NCBI GenBank assembly: GCA_049652745.1
Contig: JBASEY010000024.1
Location: 1-30,641 of the forward strand
Direction of reading: 5' to 3'
DNA from: JBASEY01 sp049652745
GTDB taxonomy: Bacteria > CSSED10-310
DNA: 30,641 nucleotides
The notes under the pieces were generated by a model. It was not told the DNA's origin and ran no database searches. It was given only the letters and a program-made list of their open reading frames with translations. Shown in pieces: positions 1 to 9,269 of this stretch; the stretch's first letter is position 1, and each line of letters starts with the position of its first letter. The translations under genes were made by a program, and so were the position numbers.

Positions 1-52
1 GTGGTAGAAAAACTCTTGAGGTATTTCAAAGACCCGTTTTTTTCAAGTCGCT

Positions 53-72
53 CCTGCCTGCCGGCAGGCAGG
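53..72. repeat. Perfect 20-bp GC-rich palindrome
   Basis: The sequence from 53 to 72 equals its own reverse complement over all 20 bases (CCTGCCTG / CAGGCAGG arms around CCGG). It lies 80 bp upstream of the first large gene and just before a second inverted repeat at 83-110 (arms GGGTAAGC and GCTTACCC, 12-base loop). There is no T-run, so neither is a classic terminator. The first reading frame is open from base 1 to 165, so the tail of an upstream gene may run through here, but I cannot recognise a protein in it. Confidence 0.6.
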
Positions 73-154
73 ATTCCCCTCAGGGTAAGCTTCACTGACT
101 CTGCTTACCCAGAAAGGGAATTTACAGAAAGAACGTTACACCACCGAACAGACC

Positions 155-3100
155 GTGAGAGATAATAATTGGTGGATGAAATTAGTCGTTATTTTGTGCG
201 TTATGATCTGGTGTTGTGTGCCGATAGCGATGGCCGACCCCAACATCGACGTCGAGATGCAGTTGAATGACGGGGGGTTTATATCGTACGACCATTTCAA
301 GGCCGAGTTATACATGAACAACTTTGACCAAATGACGCCTGACGCAACGATATTCGGCATACTTGAAGTGTTGGGAGAGTTTTATTTCTGGCCCTCATTT
401 ACGACAGAAGTGGATTTCGACATAAAGGATATTGAGCCCGGTGAATCTGCTGTCGTTTTTTTAGAGTTCGATTTCGAGAACATCGACGAATTTATCCCGT
501 TTGGCCCGATGGTGTTCTGGGGTGCCTGGTTTTTGGATATGGAGACCTGGAATTATGATTTTCAAGAGTTTTGGCTGGATTCTGCACACAAATGGACGCC
601 GACTCCTTCTCCGACCGATACACCGACTAATGCAACGCCGACCGATACGCCCGCTCCCGGCTCAACCAATACACCGACGCCTACCGGCACGTCGACATCG
701 ACCAAAACTCCCACGGCTACGCCGACGAACACCCCGACCCCCGACCCGTTTTTTCCCGGCGACGTATACTCCTTTGAGCCGCTGCTTGGAAAGATGCTTT
801 TCGTACCTGCCGGGTCGCTGTTGCAAGGATCGCCGCCCGGTGAACCTTGTAGAGAAGGTGACGAAGACCAGTTTTATCATGTGCTGACGCAAGATATCGC
901 CGTGATGGAAACGGAAATATCGCGGAGAATGTGGGCGGATTTGAAGGCTGTACAGCCGGCATTGCCGAACGATCCCAGTTTTGCTTCCATCAGCCCGACA
1001 CTGGATCATCCTGTTCAAAATGTGACGTGGTATGAAGCATTGTTGTTTGCCAATCTGTTATCGCAAGACAGTGGATACAGACGCTGCTATTACGTGGAGG
1101 ATACCTTACAAGTCCCTATCGATGAAAATAACTACTTGACGGGGCCATATTTTATGGATATCGAAGCGAACGGATATCGGCTGCCGTTGGAAGGTGAATG
1201 GGAATTTTTCAGCCGAGCCGGAACAACCGGTGCATTTTCCTGTGATGAACCCGCGTATAATTCTTCAAACTGCTCGGACTGCACGCCCGGTGTACATCCA
1301 TCACTAGCGCAGTATTGCACATATTGCGCCAACAGAGGGCCGGATGGAACGTTTCCTGTCGGCAGCAATCAACCGAATCCATGGGGATTGAAAGATGTCC
1401 ATGGAAATGTCTGGGAATGGTGTTGGGATAAATACGGGACATACCCGAGCTGGCCGGAGACGGATTATGCGGGATCTTTATATGGTTCAAATCGTGTCAG
1501 ACGTGGGGGCAGCTTCGATGACGGCGCTGATCATTGTCGATCGGCGCATAGAGACAGCGCCACACCGGACTTTCGCCATCCTGCTGATGGATTTCGTCTT
1601 ATAAGGACGGTGACCAGGTCACCCGAGATTCAATGCCTTACCATCGATCCCGTGGTTTTTTATATGGGGTCCGAACAAACAGAACCCTGCCGAGGCGCCG
1701 ATGAAACACGGCATACCGTCTCGATATCCAGAAAATTCGACATGATGACGACGGAAGTCACGCGAGGTATGTGGATGAACTTGCAGTTCGCGCAGCCGTC
1801 TTTACCCAATGACCCGAGCGACGTCGGTTGGAGCCCGACAAGGAAACATCCGGTTCAGATGATTCGATGGGACCTGGCTTTGTTGTTTGCCAATTTGTTG
1901 TCGGTAGAGCAAGGCCTGGGTATTTGTTATTACAAGGACGAAACATTCACGATACCGCTCGATGCGACCAATTACAACGTCGGGCCGAGCTACTGTGATT
2001 TCGAAGCGTATGGATATCGCTTGCCGACGGAAGCGGAATGGGAATTCGCCTGTCGAGCCAATAGCACCGGCGCTTTTTCTTGTGATGAGCAAAATTATAA
2101 TTCATCGAATTGCAGTAATTGCGTACTGGGCACCCATCCGGTGCTGGAGCAGTATTGTGCTTATTGTGCAAATAAAAGTGGGAACGAACATTCCGGTGCC
2201 GCCTCCAAAATGTGCAACCAATTCGGGCTTTATGATATGCATGGAAATGTGGCTGAGTGGTGTTGGGATTGGTATGATGATTATCCTACAGGTTTCGCCC
2301 TTGACCCGACCGGCCCGGTAACGGGTACTGAGAAGGTCCGGCGCAGCGGTTCAGGGACGGCCAGAGAATGTCGGTCCGCCGCACGTGATAAAGGTGAATA
2401 CTACATAGGTAGAAGTGATGTTGGTTTTCGACTGGTAAGGACGAATGATCCATCGGCGCCGCCTCCGACGATGAGCCCGACTCCGATGCCGACGTTGACG
2501 CCGACGCCTACACCGACCAGCAAACCTTTCGCGGCCGGATCATTACATGCTATCGATAGAATTGTAGGAAATATGCGATTTGTACCGTATGGCTCCTTCG
2601 AACAAGGTTCCAACAATTGGGACCCCTGCAACGGTGGTGACGAGGAAAGTTTTACTCACAAACTCGGCAATTTGGCCGTGATGGAAACTGAAGTGACACG
2701 GCAGATGTGGGCTGATTTGAAAAAGATCATGAGTTGGATGCCGGACGACCCGAGCGCGGAAGAGTTCAGCCCGTCTCCGGATTGCCCGGTGCAACGTGTG
2801 ACATGGCGTGAAACGGTGCTGTTTGCAAACTTACTATCCAAACGCAATGGTTATACACCTTGTTATTATGTAGATCCACTTTTTGACCATATCGTCACCG
2901 AATTCAATTATCAGACGCAACCAATATATTGTTATTTTGGGGCTGATGGCTACCGACTGCCGACGGAAGGAGAATGGGAATACTTTTGCCGAGCCGGCAC
3001 GACAACGCCATTTTCCTGTAATGAAATGAATTATTTTGGAAGCAATTGCGAGGTTTGTGATCCTGGAACACATCCGATCTTGGAACACTTCTGTGTTTAC

Positions 3101-4228
3101 TGCAAGAGCATTTCTGACGCGACGTCGCCTGTCAGCAGCTTGGGGGCGAACCCGTGGAATCTGAAGGACGTACATGGAAATGTGTGGGAGTATTGCTGGG
3201 ACTGGTATGGAGATTATCCGACGGGATCTGTAACAAACTACACCGGGCCGGCAACAGGGACGACCAAAGTCAGGCGTGGCGGCAGTTACACTAAAAAGGC
3301 GAAGGACTGTCGCTCGGCGGCTCGTGGAAAGTTCGATCCGGATGCTAGAATCTATGATCTGGGGTTCCGGCTTGTGAGAAGAATTATGCCTTCCGCTGTC
3401 ATCGAATTTGCCGGTATCAGTCCGGGAACGTTCACGATGGGATCACCGCTGACTGAAGCCTGTCGAAATGCTGATGAAATTCAACATGATGTCACGATAA
3501 CACGACCGTTTTTTATGATGGAAACGGAGGTGACGCGGCGGATGTGGGCGGATTTGAAGGTGCGGCAGCCATCGCTACCCGACGATCCAACCTATGGCTA
3601 TGCTTTGACGATGGAGTACCCGGTGACCCTTGTCCGGTGGATTGACACGATATTGTTTGCAAATCTGCTGTCTTTGGAGCATGGGTTGACGCCGTGTTAC
3701 TATCGTGATGAAACCTTCACGATACCTGTTGACGCAAGCAATTACGATACACATATCAGGCCTTATTGTAATTTTGATGCGAGTGGATATCGGCTGCCGA
3801 CGGAAGCGGAATGGGAGCTTGCATGTAGGGTGGGAACGACCGGACCGTTTTGGATCGATGAGCCCGCATATAACAGCGGCACCTGTGAATCCTGCGATTT
3901 GGGTGATCTTCCGAAACTGGAGACGTGTTGTGTATTTTGTGCGACCAGCTCGGTAGTCAACCGCCAATTCCCCGTCGCTTCAAAAATTCCGAGCTCTTAT
4001 AATCTCTATGATATACATGGGAATGTATCGGAATGGTGCTGGGATGTGTATGGTGAATATCCGACCGGCCATGTGACGGATCCTGTCGGCGCCGATTCAG
4101 GGTGGGACTGCGTGATCCGAGGAGGAAACTGGAGATCGAAACCAAATGAATGTCGATCGGCAGCCCGTTCTAAAGCAAGCTTGATTGGATATCCTTCGGA
4201 TGTGGGTTTTCGCTTGGTCAAACGATAA
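155..4228 (+). CDS. Secreted protein: novel N-domain, Thr/Pro linker, four SUMF1-like domains
   Basis: Large exported protein of 1357 aa. The GTG start is chosen because its first residues (NNWW, then a hydrophobic stretch) align with the ATG-started paralogue at 4779; no good ribosome site is visible. Residues 1-27 form a signal peptide ending AMA. Residues ~30-145 are an aromatic-rich domain unknown to me that recurs at 30222-30641. A Thr/Pro linker covers ~150-199. Four SUMF1/FGE-sulfatase-family domains follow at ~206-475, 491-763, 799-1077 and 1081-1357, with a second Thr/Pro linker at ~765-789. Family marks in each copy include METEV/I-x-R, FANLLS, YRLP-x-E-x-EWE, D-x-HGNV-x-E-x-CWD and a CRSAxR tail. 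The paired cysteines of true formylglycine-generating enzyme are absent, so sulfatase activation is unlikely. Each domain carries two CxxC motifs. Domain 2 has lost the usual GGSW box (SGSG instead). Function unknown; extracellular binding or scaffold is my inference. Confidence 0.9.
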   Translation: MRDNNWWMKLVVILCVMIWCCVPIAMADPNIDVEMQLNDGGFISYDHFKAELYMNNFDQMTPDATIFGILEVLGEFYFWPSFTTEVDFDIKDIEPGESAVVFLEFDFENIDEFIPFGPMVFWGAWFLDMETWNYDFQEFWLDSAHKWTPTPSPTDTPTNATPTDTPAPGSTNTPTPTGTSTSTKTPTATPTNTPTPDPFFPGDVYSFEPLLGKMLFVPAGSLLQGSPPGEPCREGDEDQFYHVLTQDIAVMETEISRRMWADLKAVQPALPNDPSFASISPTLDHPVQNVTWYEALLFANLLSQDSGYRRCYYVEDTLQVPIDENNYLTGPYFMDIEANGYRLPLEGEWEFFSRAGTTGAFSCDEPAYNSSNCSDCTPGVHPSLAQYCTYCANRGPDGTFPVGSNQPNPWGLKDVHGNVWEWCWDKYGTYPSWPETDYAGSLYGSNRVRRGGSFDDGADHCRSAHRDSATPDFRHPADGFRLIRTVTRSPEIQCLTIDPVVFYMGSEQTEPCRGADETRHTVSISRKFDMMTTEVTRGMWMNLQFAQPSLPNDPSDVGWSPTRKHPVQMIRWDLALLFANLLSVEQGLGICYYKDETFTIPLDATNYNVGPSYCDFEAYGYRLPTEAEWEFACRANSTGAFSCDEQNYNSSNCSNCVLGTHPVLEQYCAYCANKSGNEHSGAASKMCNQFGLYDMHGNVAEWCWDWYDDYPTGFALDPTGPVTGTEKVRRSGSGTARECRSAARDKGEYYIGRSDVGFRLVRTNDPSAPPPTMSPTPMPTLTPTPTPTSKPFAAGSLHAIDRIVGNMRFVPYGSFEQGSNNWDPCNGGDEESFTHKLGNLAVMETEVTRQMWADLKKIMSWMPDDPSAEEFSPSPDCPVQRVTWRETVLFANLLSKRNGYTPCYYVDPLFDHIVTEFNYQTQPIYCYFGADGYRLPTEGEWEYFCRAGTTTPFSCNEMNYFGSNCEVCDPGTHPILEHFCVYCKSISDATSPVSSLGANPWNLKDVHGNVWEYCWDWYGDYPTGSVTNYTGPATGTTKVRRGGSYTKKAKDCRSAARGKFDPDARIYDLGFRLVRRIMPSAVIEFAGISPGTFTMGSPLTEACRNADEIQHDVTITRPFFMMETEVTRRMWADLKVRQPSLPDDPTYGYALTMEYPVTLVRWIDTILFANLLSLEHGLTPCYYRDETFTIPVDASNYDTHIRPYCNFDASGYRLPTEAEWELACRVGTTGPFWIDEPAYNSGTCESCDLGDLPKLETCCVFCATSSVVNRQFPVASKIPSSYNLYDIHGNVSEWCWDVYGEYPTGHVTDPVGADSGWDCVIRGGNWRSKPNECRSAARSKASLIGYPSDVGFRLVKR

Positions 4229-4325
4229 ACGGCAGACTCGATGCTTTTATTGAACGACCTCGGATGCTATGACGAAACACAACATACAAGCACGGTGCCT
4301 GTAAAAATCCGGCGCTCGATCCCAT
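4229..4325 (+). repeat. 3' flank duplicated with the paralogue, copy 1
   Basis: Just after the stop codon, two blocks match the flank of the second paralogue. The first is TCGATGCTTTTATTGAACGA. The second is a 37-base block reading AGCACGGTGCC at its start and GCGCTCGATCCCATG at its end. The order is the same and spacing nearly the same as at 8955-9052. The tandem duplication therefore extended about 100 bp beyond the coding region. Confidence 0.85.
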
Positions 4326-4665
4326 GGCGGCGGTTTTATTGAAGAACGGATACTGCCATATCGTTTTGATTTTAGATAAATCGTTATAGTGATCGGATCT
4401 CCACTGTCTTCAGAGAAGGGTCGCATCGACGTCGGGCCATATCGGGAAAATGATATCGATCCGCTTTTTGCGTTAATGCGTTGTAAGCTGCGTTAAAGGC
4501 AAGAGGACGTTTGTTTTAGCCTGAAAGCGCGACTCCAGTTTTGATTTGCCGATAAAATCCGGTTGTCGAAACAAGCGGTTTGATGTGGGATATCAACGAT
4601 TTTTTAATCACATCCGTTATGCGAGGTCGAATAAAAGTTTTTTTGAAAAAAAGCTTTTAGGGCTA

Positions 4666-4700
4666 TTGACAACTTGACGCTCGGGGCGTGAAAATAAATT
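4666..4700 (+). promoter_or_regulatory. Possible sigma70-type promoter for the second paralogue
   Basis: A consensus -35 hexamer TTGACA sits at 4666-4671. The -10 region is weak: TGAAAA after 17 bases, or TAAATT after 23. The placement, about 80 bp before the ATG at 4779, is reasonable. This is prediction only. Confidence 0.3.
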
Positions 4701-4778
4701 TCAATGAAAAACACTTCGACTTTTAGAAATGTAAAAATGAGCTTGTACCACATCACCAATAACAAGGAGAGAGGTTAG

Positions 4779-7700
4779 ATGAAAAACAAAAATTGGTGGC
4801 TGAAAATGTTGGTTATTTTGTGCATCTTGATTGGGTGCCGATTGCCGTCAGCGACGGCCGCGGTCCATATCGACGTAGATATGCGTTTGAATGACGGCGG
4901 GTTTATCTCGTATGACCATTTCAGGGCCGAGTTATACATGAACAACTTTGACCAAATGACACCGGGCGCAGCAATATTTGGAATACTTGAAGTATTCGGA
5001 GAGTTTTACTTTTGGCCGTCATTTACGACTGAAGTGGATTTCGACATGAAGGATATTGAGTCCGGTGAATCTGTTGTTGTTTTTCTGGAGTTCGATTTCG
5101 AGAACATCGACGAATTTATCCCGTTTGGTCCGATGCGGTTTTGGGGAGCCTGGTTTTTGGATATGGAGACCTGGAATTATGATTTTCAGGAGTTTTGGCT
5201 GGATTCTGCACACAAATGGACGCCGACTCCTTCTCCAACCCATACACCGACAGGTTCAATACCGACGTACACGCCAATTCCTTCTCCAACCGATGCACCG
5301 ACGGGTTCAACACCATCTCATACGCCGACACATTTGCCGACAGATACTCCGACAAACACGTCTATACCGACGAATACGTCTACCCAGACGCCGATGCCCA
5401 CCGACACATCAACTCCTACAGATACACCGACACCGGCCTTGACTCCCACGGCAACACCGACAAACACTCCGACCTCTGTGCCGTTTTTTCCCGGTGATTT
5501 ACACTCAATAGAATCTATTGTTGGAAACATGCGCTTAGTGCCGGCCGGATCGCTGATGCAGGGATCACCGGCAGGTGAGTCTTGCAGGGGAACGGATGAA
5601 GGTCAATTTTATCATGTTTTGACACAAGATATCGCCGTGATGGAAACGGAAATATCGCGGAGAATGTGGGCGGATTTAAAGGCGGTTCAGCCGGCCTTAC
5701 CGAACGATCCCAGCAATGGATCGGTCAGCCCGACATTGGACCATCCCGTTCAAAATGTGATGTGGTTTGAGGCGTTGTTGTTTGCCAACCTGCTATCGAA
5801 AGAGGGTGGATACAGACGATGCTATTATACGGATGACACTCTACAAACCCCGATAGATGAAACGAATTATTTGACAGGTCCATATTTCCAAGACACCGAA
5901 GCGAACGGATATCGGTTGCCGCTGGAGGGTGAATGGGAATTTTTCGGTCGCGCTGGAACAACCGGTGCGTTCTCTTGTGATGAACCCCAATATAACTCCT
6001 CGAATTGCGCTGATTGTACACAGGGAACACACCCGACGCTGGAGCAGTATTGTGTGTATTGCGCAACCCCGGACGGGCCTTTTTCAATTGGCGCCAAACT
6101 GCCGAATCCTTGGGGCTTGAAAGATGTCCACGGAAATGTCTGGGAATGGTGCTGGGACAGATATGGCGCTTACCCGAGTTGGCCGGAGACGGATTACGAT
6201 GGGCCTTTATATGGATTATATCGTGTTCGGCGTGGCGGCAGCTACAACGATGGCGCTGACCATTGTCGCTCCGCACACAGGGGCAATGCTTCACCGGATT
6301 TCCGCTATTCCGATCTCGGATTTCGTCTTGTCAGGACGGTTACCGGTTCACCAGCCGTTATTCTACAAACGATTGATCCTGCGCAATTTGAAATGGGCTC
6401 GTTAAAGAATGAACCCTGCCGGGGCGCCGATGAAACAAAACATGATGTTAGACTGACTCGGAAAATCGATGTCATGACAACGGAGGTCACGCGAGGTATG
6501 TGGATGAACCTGCAATTTGCGCAGCCGTCTTTACCTGATGATCCGAGCATTGTCGGCCTAAGTCCGACCATGAAGCACCCGGTGCAGATGGTTCGGTGGG
6601 ATCAGGCCTTGTTGTTTGCGAACTTGTTGTCATTGGAATATGGCCTAAAGGTATGCTATTTCAAGGATCAAGCATTCAAAATACCACTCGATGCGACGAA
6701 TTACGATGTTGGACCAAGTTATTGTAATTTCAGGGCGTATGGATTTCGTTTGCCGACTGAAGCGGAATGGGAATTTGCCTGTCGAGCACAGTCGACGGGC
6801 GCGTTTTCGTGCAATGAACAGAATTACAATGCGTGGAATTGCAACGTTTGTGCTCCAGGTACCCATCCGACGCTGGAGTTGCACTGTTCTTATTGTGCAA
6901 ATAAAAACGGGTTTGAGCATTCCGTTGCAGCCTCCAAAAACCCCAATCAATTTGGGCTTTATGATATGCATGGAAATGTAGCGGAGTGGTGCTGGGATTG
7001 GTATGGCAGCTATCCTTCAAGTTCTGAAGTGGATCCGACGGGCCCGGCAACGGGCGACAAACGCGTGATTCGGGGTGGTTCATGGCTGGCCAAAGATTGT
7101 CGGTCTGCCGCTCGTGACAAAGGTGAGGATAATGTAGGAAGCAACTTTGTCGGTTTTCGCCTGGTTAGAACCAACGATCCTGGGGCTCCGCCTCCAACGG
7201 CAACGCCGACGCCTATGCCTACCTTGACGCCGACGCCTACGCCGACAAGTGAGCCTTTCGCGCCCGGATCGTTACACGCCATCGACAAGATTGTCGGAAA
7301 CATGCGATTTGTACCGTATGGCTCCTTTGAACAAGGCTCCAAAAATTGGGACCCGTGCCATGGCGGCGATGAATATGGATTTACCCATACTCTTAGCTAT
7401 ATCGCAGTGATGGAAACCGAGGTGACGCGTGGGATGTGGGCGGACTTGAAAAATTTATCCAGTGCCTTACCGGATGATCCCAGCCGGGAGGATATCAGTC
7501 CTCACTTGGATTACCCGGTGCAGAATATGACATGGTATGAAGCCGTGCTGTTCGCCAACTTGTTGTCACGAAGAAACGGTTTCAAGCCTTGTTATTATAA
7601 AGATTCGAGCTTCACAAACCCTGTCTATTACTACACGACAGGACCGATATTCTGTGACTTCTCGGCGGAAGGTTATCGATTGCCGACGGAAGGAGAGTGG

Positions 7701-8954
7701 GAGTATTTTTGTCGAGCGGGTACAACCACGCCTTTTTCGTGTGACGAAACGAATTATAATTCAAGCAATTGCCAGGTTTGCGATCCAGGAACACTCCCGA
7801 TTTTGGAACACTTCTGTGTTTACTGCAAGAGCATTTCTGAAACGACGTCGCCTGTCGGCAGTCTAGGATCGAATCCCTGGAACCTGAAAGATGTGCATGG
7901 AAATGTAAAGGAGTATTGCTGGGACTGGTATGGAGATTATCCGACAGGTAACGAAACGAATTATACCGGGCCGTCCTCGGGAACAGAAAAAGTCGGACGA
8001 GGCGGCAGCTTCATAAGCAAAGCGAATAATTGTCGATCGGCGGCTCGGCAGAAATTTATTCCGGAAAACAGGGATTATGAACTGGGTTTCCGACTTGTAC
8101 GAAAAATTATGCCTTCTGCTGTCATCGAATTTGCCGGTATCAGCTCAGGAACGTTCATGATGGGGTCACCGCCGACTGAAGCATGCCGAGAAATTGATGA
8201 AACGCAGCATTCCGTTACGATAACTCAGCCGTTCTGGATGATGGCCACTGAGGTGACGCGTAGGATGTGGGCGGATTTGAAGGTGACGCAACCGTCACTA
8301 CCAGATGATCCGAGTTTTCCGTATGGTACGACGACGGAGCATCCTGTTTGCGGTGTCCAGTGGGTTGATGCGATACTGTTTGCAAATCTTTTGTCTGTGC
8401 AGTATGGCTTCACACCATGTTATTATCGGGACGAAAACTTCACTATACCGGTTGACGCAACGAATTACTTCACGCACACCCCGCCTTTTTGTAATTTTGA
8501 CGCGGATGGATTTCGGTTGCCGACGGAAGCGGAATGGGAGCTTGCATGTAGAGCGGAAACAACCGGGACTTTTTGGATCGACGAACCCGCATACAACAGT
8601 AGTAATTGTGAATCTTGCGATCCTGGTATTCTTACGGAACTGGAGACGTGTTGTGTATTTTGCGCGAATAGCCCTTTGATAGGTCATTCAAAGCCGGTCG
8701 CCTCGAAAACACACAATAATTATGACCTGTATGACACACATGGAAATGTGGCGGAGTGGTGCTGGGATTTCTATGGAGAGTATCCGACCGACCCGGTGAC
8801 AGACCCTGTAGGAGCAGCTATAGGTATTAGTCGGGTGCTTCGTGGCGGAAGCTGGTTGGAGGGTGCAAAAAAATGTCGATCGGCTGCACGGGATAACAAA
8901 GGCTCGTTAGGCTATTCTTCGTCATCGGTGGGTTTTCGCCTGGTCAAACGATAA
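4779..8954 (+). CDS. Secreted protein, tandem paralogue with four SUMF1-like domains
   Basis: A 1391-aa paralogue of the gene at 155, with the same domain order. The ATG is preceded by AAGGAGAGAGG. A signal peptide covers ~1-27 (cleavage after ATA). A possible lipobox LIGC at 17-20 is present here but not in the sister, so a lipoprotein form is possible. The shared novel domain is at ~30-145. The Thr/Pro linker is longer than in the sister (~148-234), which accounts for most of the length difference. SUMF1-family domains lie at ~243-520, 526-797, 834-1109 and 1114-1391, with a short second linker at ~800-826. Every domain keeps the two CxxC motifs, a G-x3/4-CYY/F motif and CRSAxR, and lacks the FGE active-site Cys pair. 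Domains 1 and 3, and 2 and 4, resemble each other, while each domain is closest to its counterpart in the sister gene. Likely extracellular or surface protein; ligand unknown. Confidence 0.9.
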   Translation: MKNKNWWLKMLVILCILIGCRLPSATAAVHIDVDMRLNDGGFISYDHFRAELYMNNFDQMTPGAAIFGILEVFGEFYFWPSFTTEVDFDMKDIESGESVVVFLEFDFENIDEFIPFGPMRFWGAWFLDMETWNYDFQEFWLDSAHKWTPTPSPTHTPTGSIPTYTPIPSPTDAPTGSTPSHTPTHLPTDTPTNTSIPTNTSTQTPMPTDTSTPTDTPTPALTPTATPTNTPTSVPFFPGDLHSIESIVGNMRLVPAGSLMQGSPAGESCRGTDEGQFYHVLTQDIAVMETEISRRMWADLKAVQPALPNDPSNGSVSPTLDHPVQNVMWFEALLFANLLSKEGGYRRCYYTDDTLQTPIDETNYLTGPYFQDTEANGYRLPLEGEWEFFGRAGTTGAFSCDEPQYNSSNCADCTQGTHPTLEQYCVYCATPDGPFSIGAKLPNPWGLKDVHGNVWEWCWDRYGAYPSWPETDYDGPLYGLYRVRRGGSYNDGADHCRSAHRGNASPDFRYSDLGFRLVRTVTGSPAVILQTIDPAQFEMGSLKNEPCRGADETKHDVRLTRKIDVMTTEVTRGMWMNLQFAQPSLPDDPSIVGLSPTMKHPVQMVRWDQALLFANLLSLEYGLKVCYFKDQAFKIPLDATNYDVGPSYCNFRAYGFRLPTEAEWEFACRAQSTGAFSCNEQNYNAWNCNVCAPGTHPTLELHCSYCANKNGFEHSVAASKNPNQFGLYDMHGNVAEWCWDWYGSYPSSSEVDPTGPATGDKRVIRGGSWLAKDCRSAARDKGEDNVGSNFVGFRLVRTNDPGAPPPTATPTPMPTLTPTPTPTSEPFAPGSLHAIDKIVGNMRFVPYGSFEQGSKNWDPCHGGDEYGFTHTLSYIAVMETEVTRGMWADLKNLSSALPDDPSREDISPHLDYPVQNMTWYEAVLFANLLSRRNGFKPCYYKDSSFTNPVYYYTTGPIFCDFSAEGYRLPTEGEWEYFCRAGTTTPFSCDETNYNSSNCQVCDPGTLPILEHFCVYCKSISETTSPVGSLGSNPWNLKDVHGNVKEYCWDWYGDYPTGNETNYTGPSSGTEKVGRGGSFISKANNCRSAARQKFIPENRDYELGFRLVRKIMPSAVIEFAGISSGTFMMGSPPTEACREIDETQHSVTITQPFWMMATEVTRRMWADLKVTQPSLPDDPSFPYGTTTEHPVCGVQWVDAILFANLLSVQYGFTPCYYRDENFTIPVDATNYFTHTPPFCNFDADGFRLPTEAEWELACRAETTGTFWIDEPAYNSSNCESCDPGILTELETCCVFCANSPLIGHSKPVASKTHNNYDLYDTHGNVAEWCWDFYGEYPTDPVTDPVGAAIGISRVLRGGSWLEGAKKCRSAARDNKGSLGYSSSSVGFRLVKR

Positions 8955-9052
8955 ACAATAGCATCGATGCTTTTATTGAACGACGTGTGAGGTTTCGATG
9001 CAATACCGTTGACGAGCACGGTGCCCGTAAAAATCCGGCGCTCGATCCCATG
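8955..9052 (+). repeat. 3' flank duplicated with the paralogue, copy 2
   Basis: This is the counterpart of 4229-4325. The same two blocks, beginning TCGATGCTTTTATTGAACGA and AGCACGGTGCC, follow the stop codon in the same order. Similarity fades after GATCCCATG at about 9052, marking the right boundary of the duplicated unit. Confidence 0.85.
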
Positions 9053-9269
9053 TTGACGGTAGAAGTTGGGCGTGTGGAGCAAGAAGCCGGGAGCAGGGAG
9101 AACCATGAATGGACACGAATGCACACTTGTCAAGCTTGTAACTCCGCCGTCATCATCTGAAATTGAAAAGATGGACGCCGGTGGCTAATAAGACACTCAA
9201 TGAATAGCTACGGAAAAACGAGCTGTGCCGGAGATATTTGGCAAAATTTTTAAGGCATCAACTTGTATT

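Larger units (their letters stand above)
4229..4778. other. Intergenic region between the two paralogues
   Basis: These 550 bp hold no convincing gene. They start with the duplicated 3' flank, and contain an AT-rich inverted repeat at about 4632-4657 (AAAAG-T7 / A7-GCTTTT) and a possible promoter before the second paralogue. A good ribosome site (AAGGAGAGAGG) lies just before the ATG at 4779. I see no other structure. Confidence 0.6.

Noticed and set aside
5318..5530. Val/Gly repeat protein on the minus strand (VGVxVGV pattern)
   Set aside because: It is the mirror translation of the Thr/Pro linker DNA of the plus-strand secreted gene.
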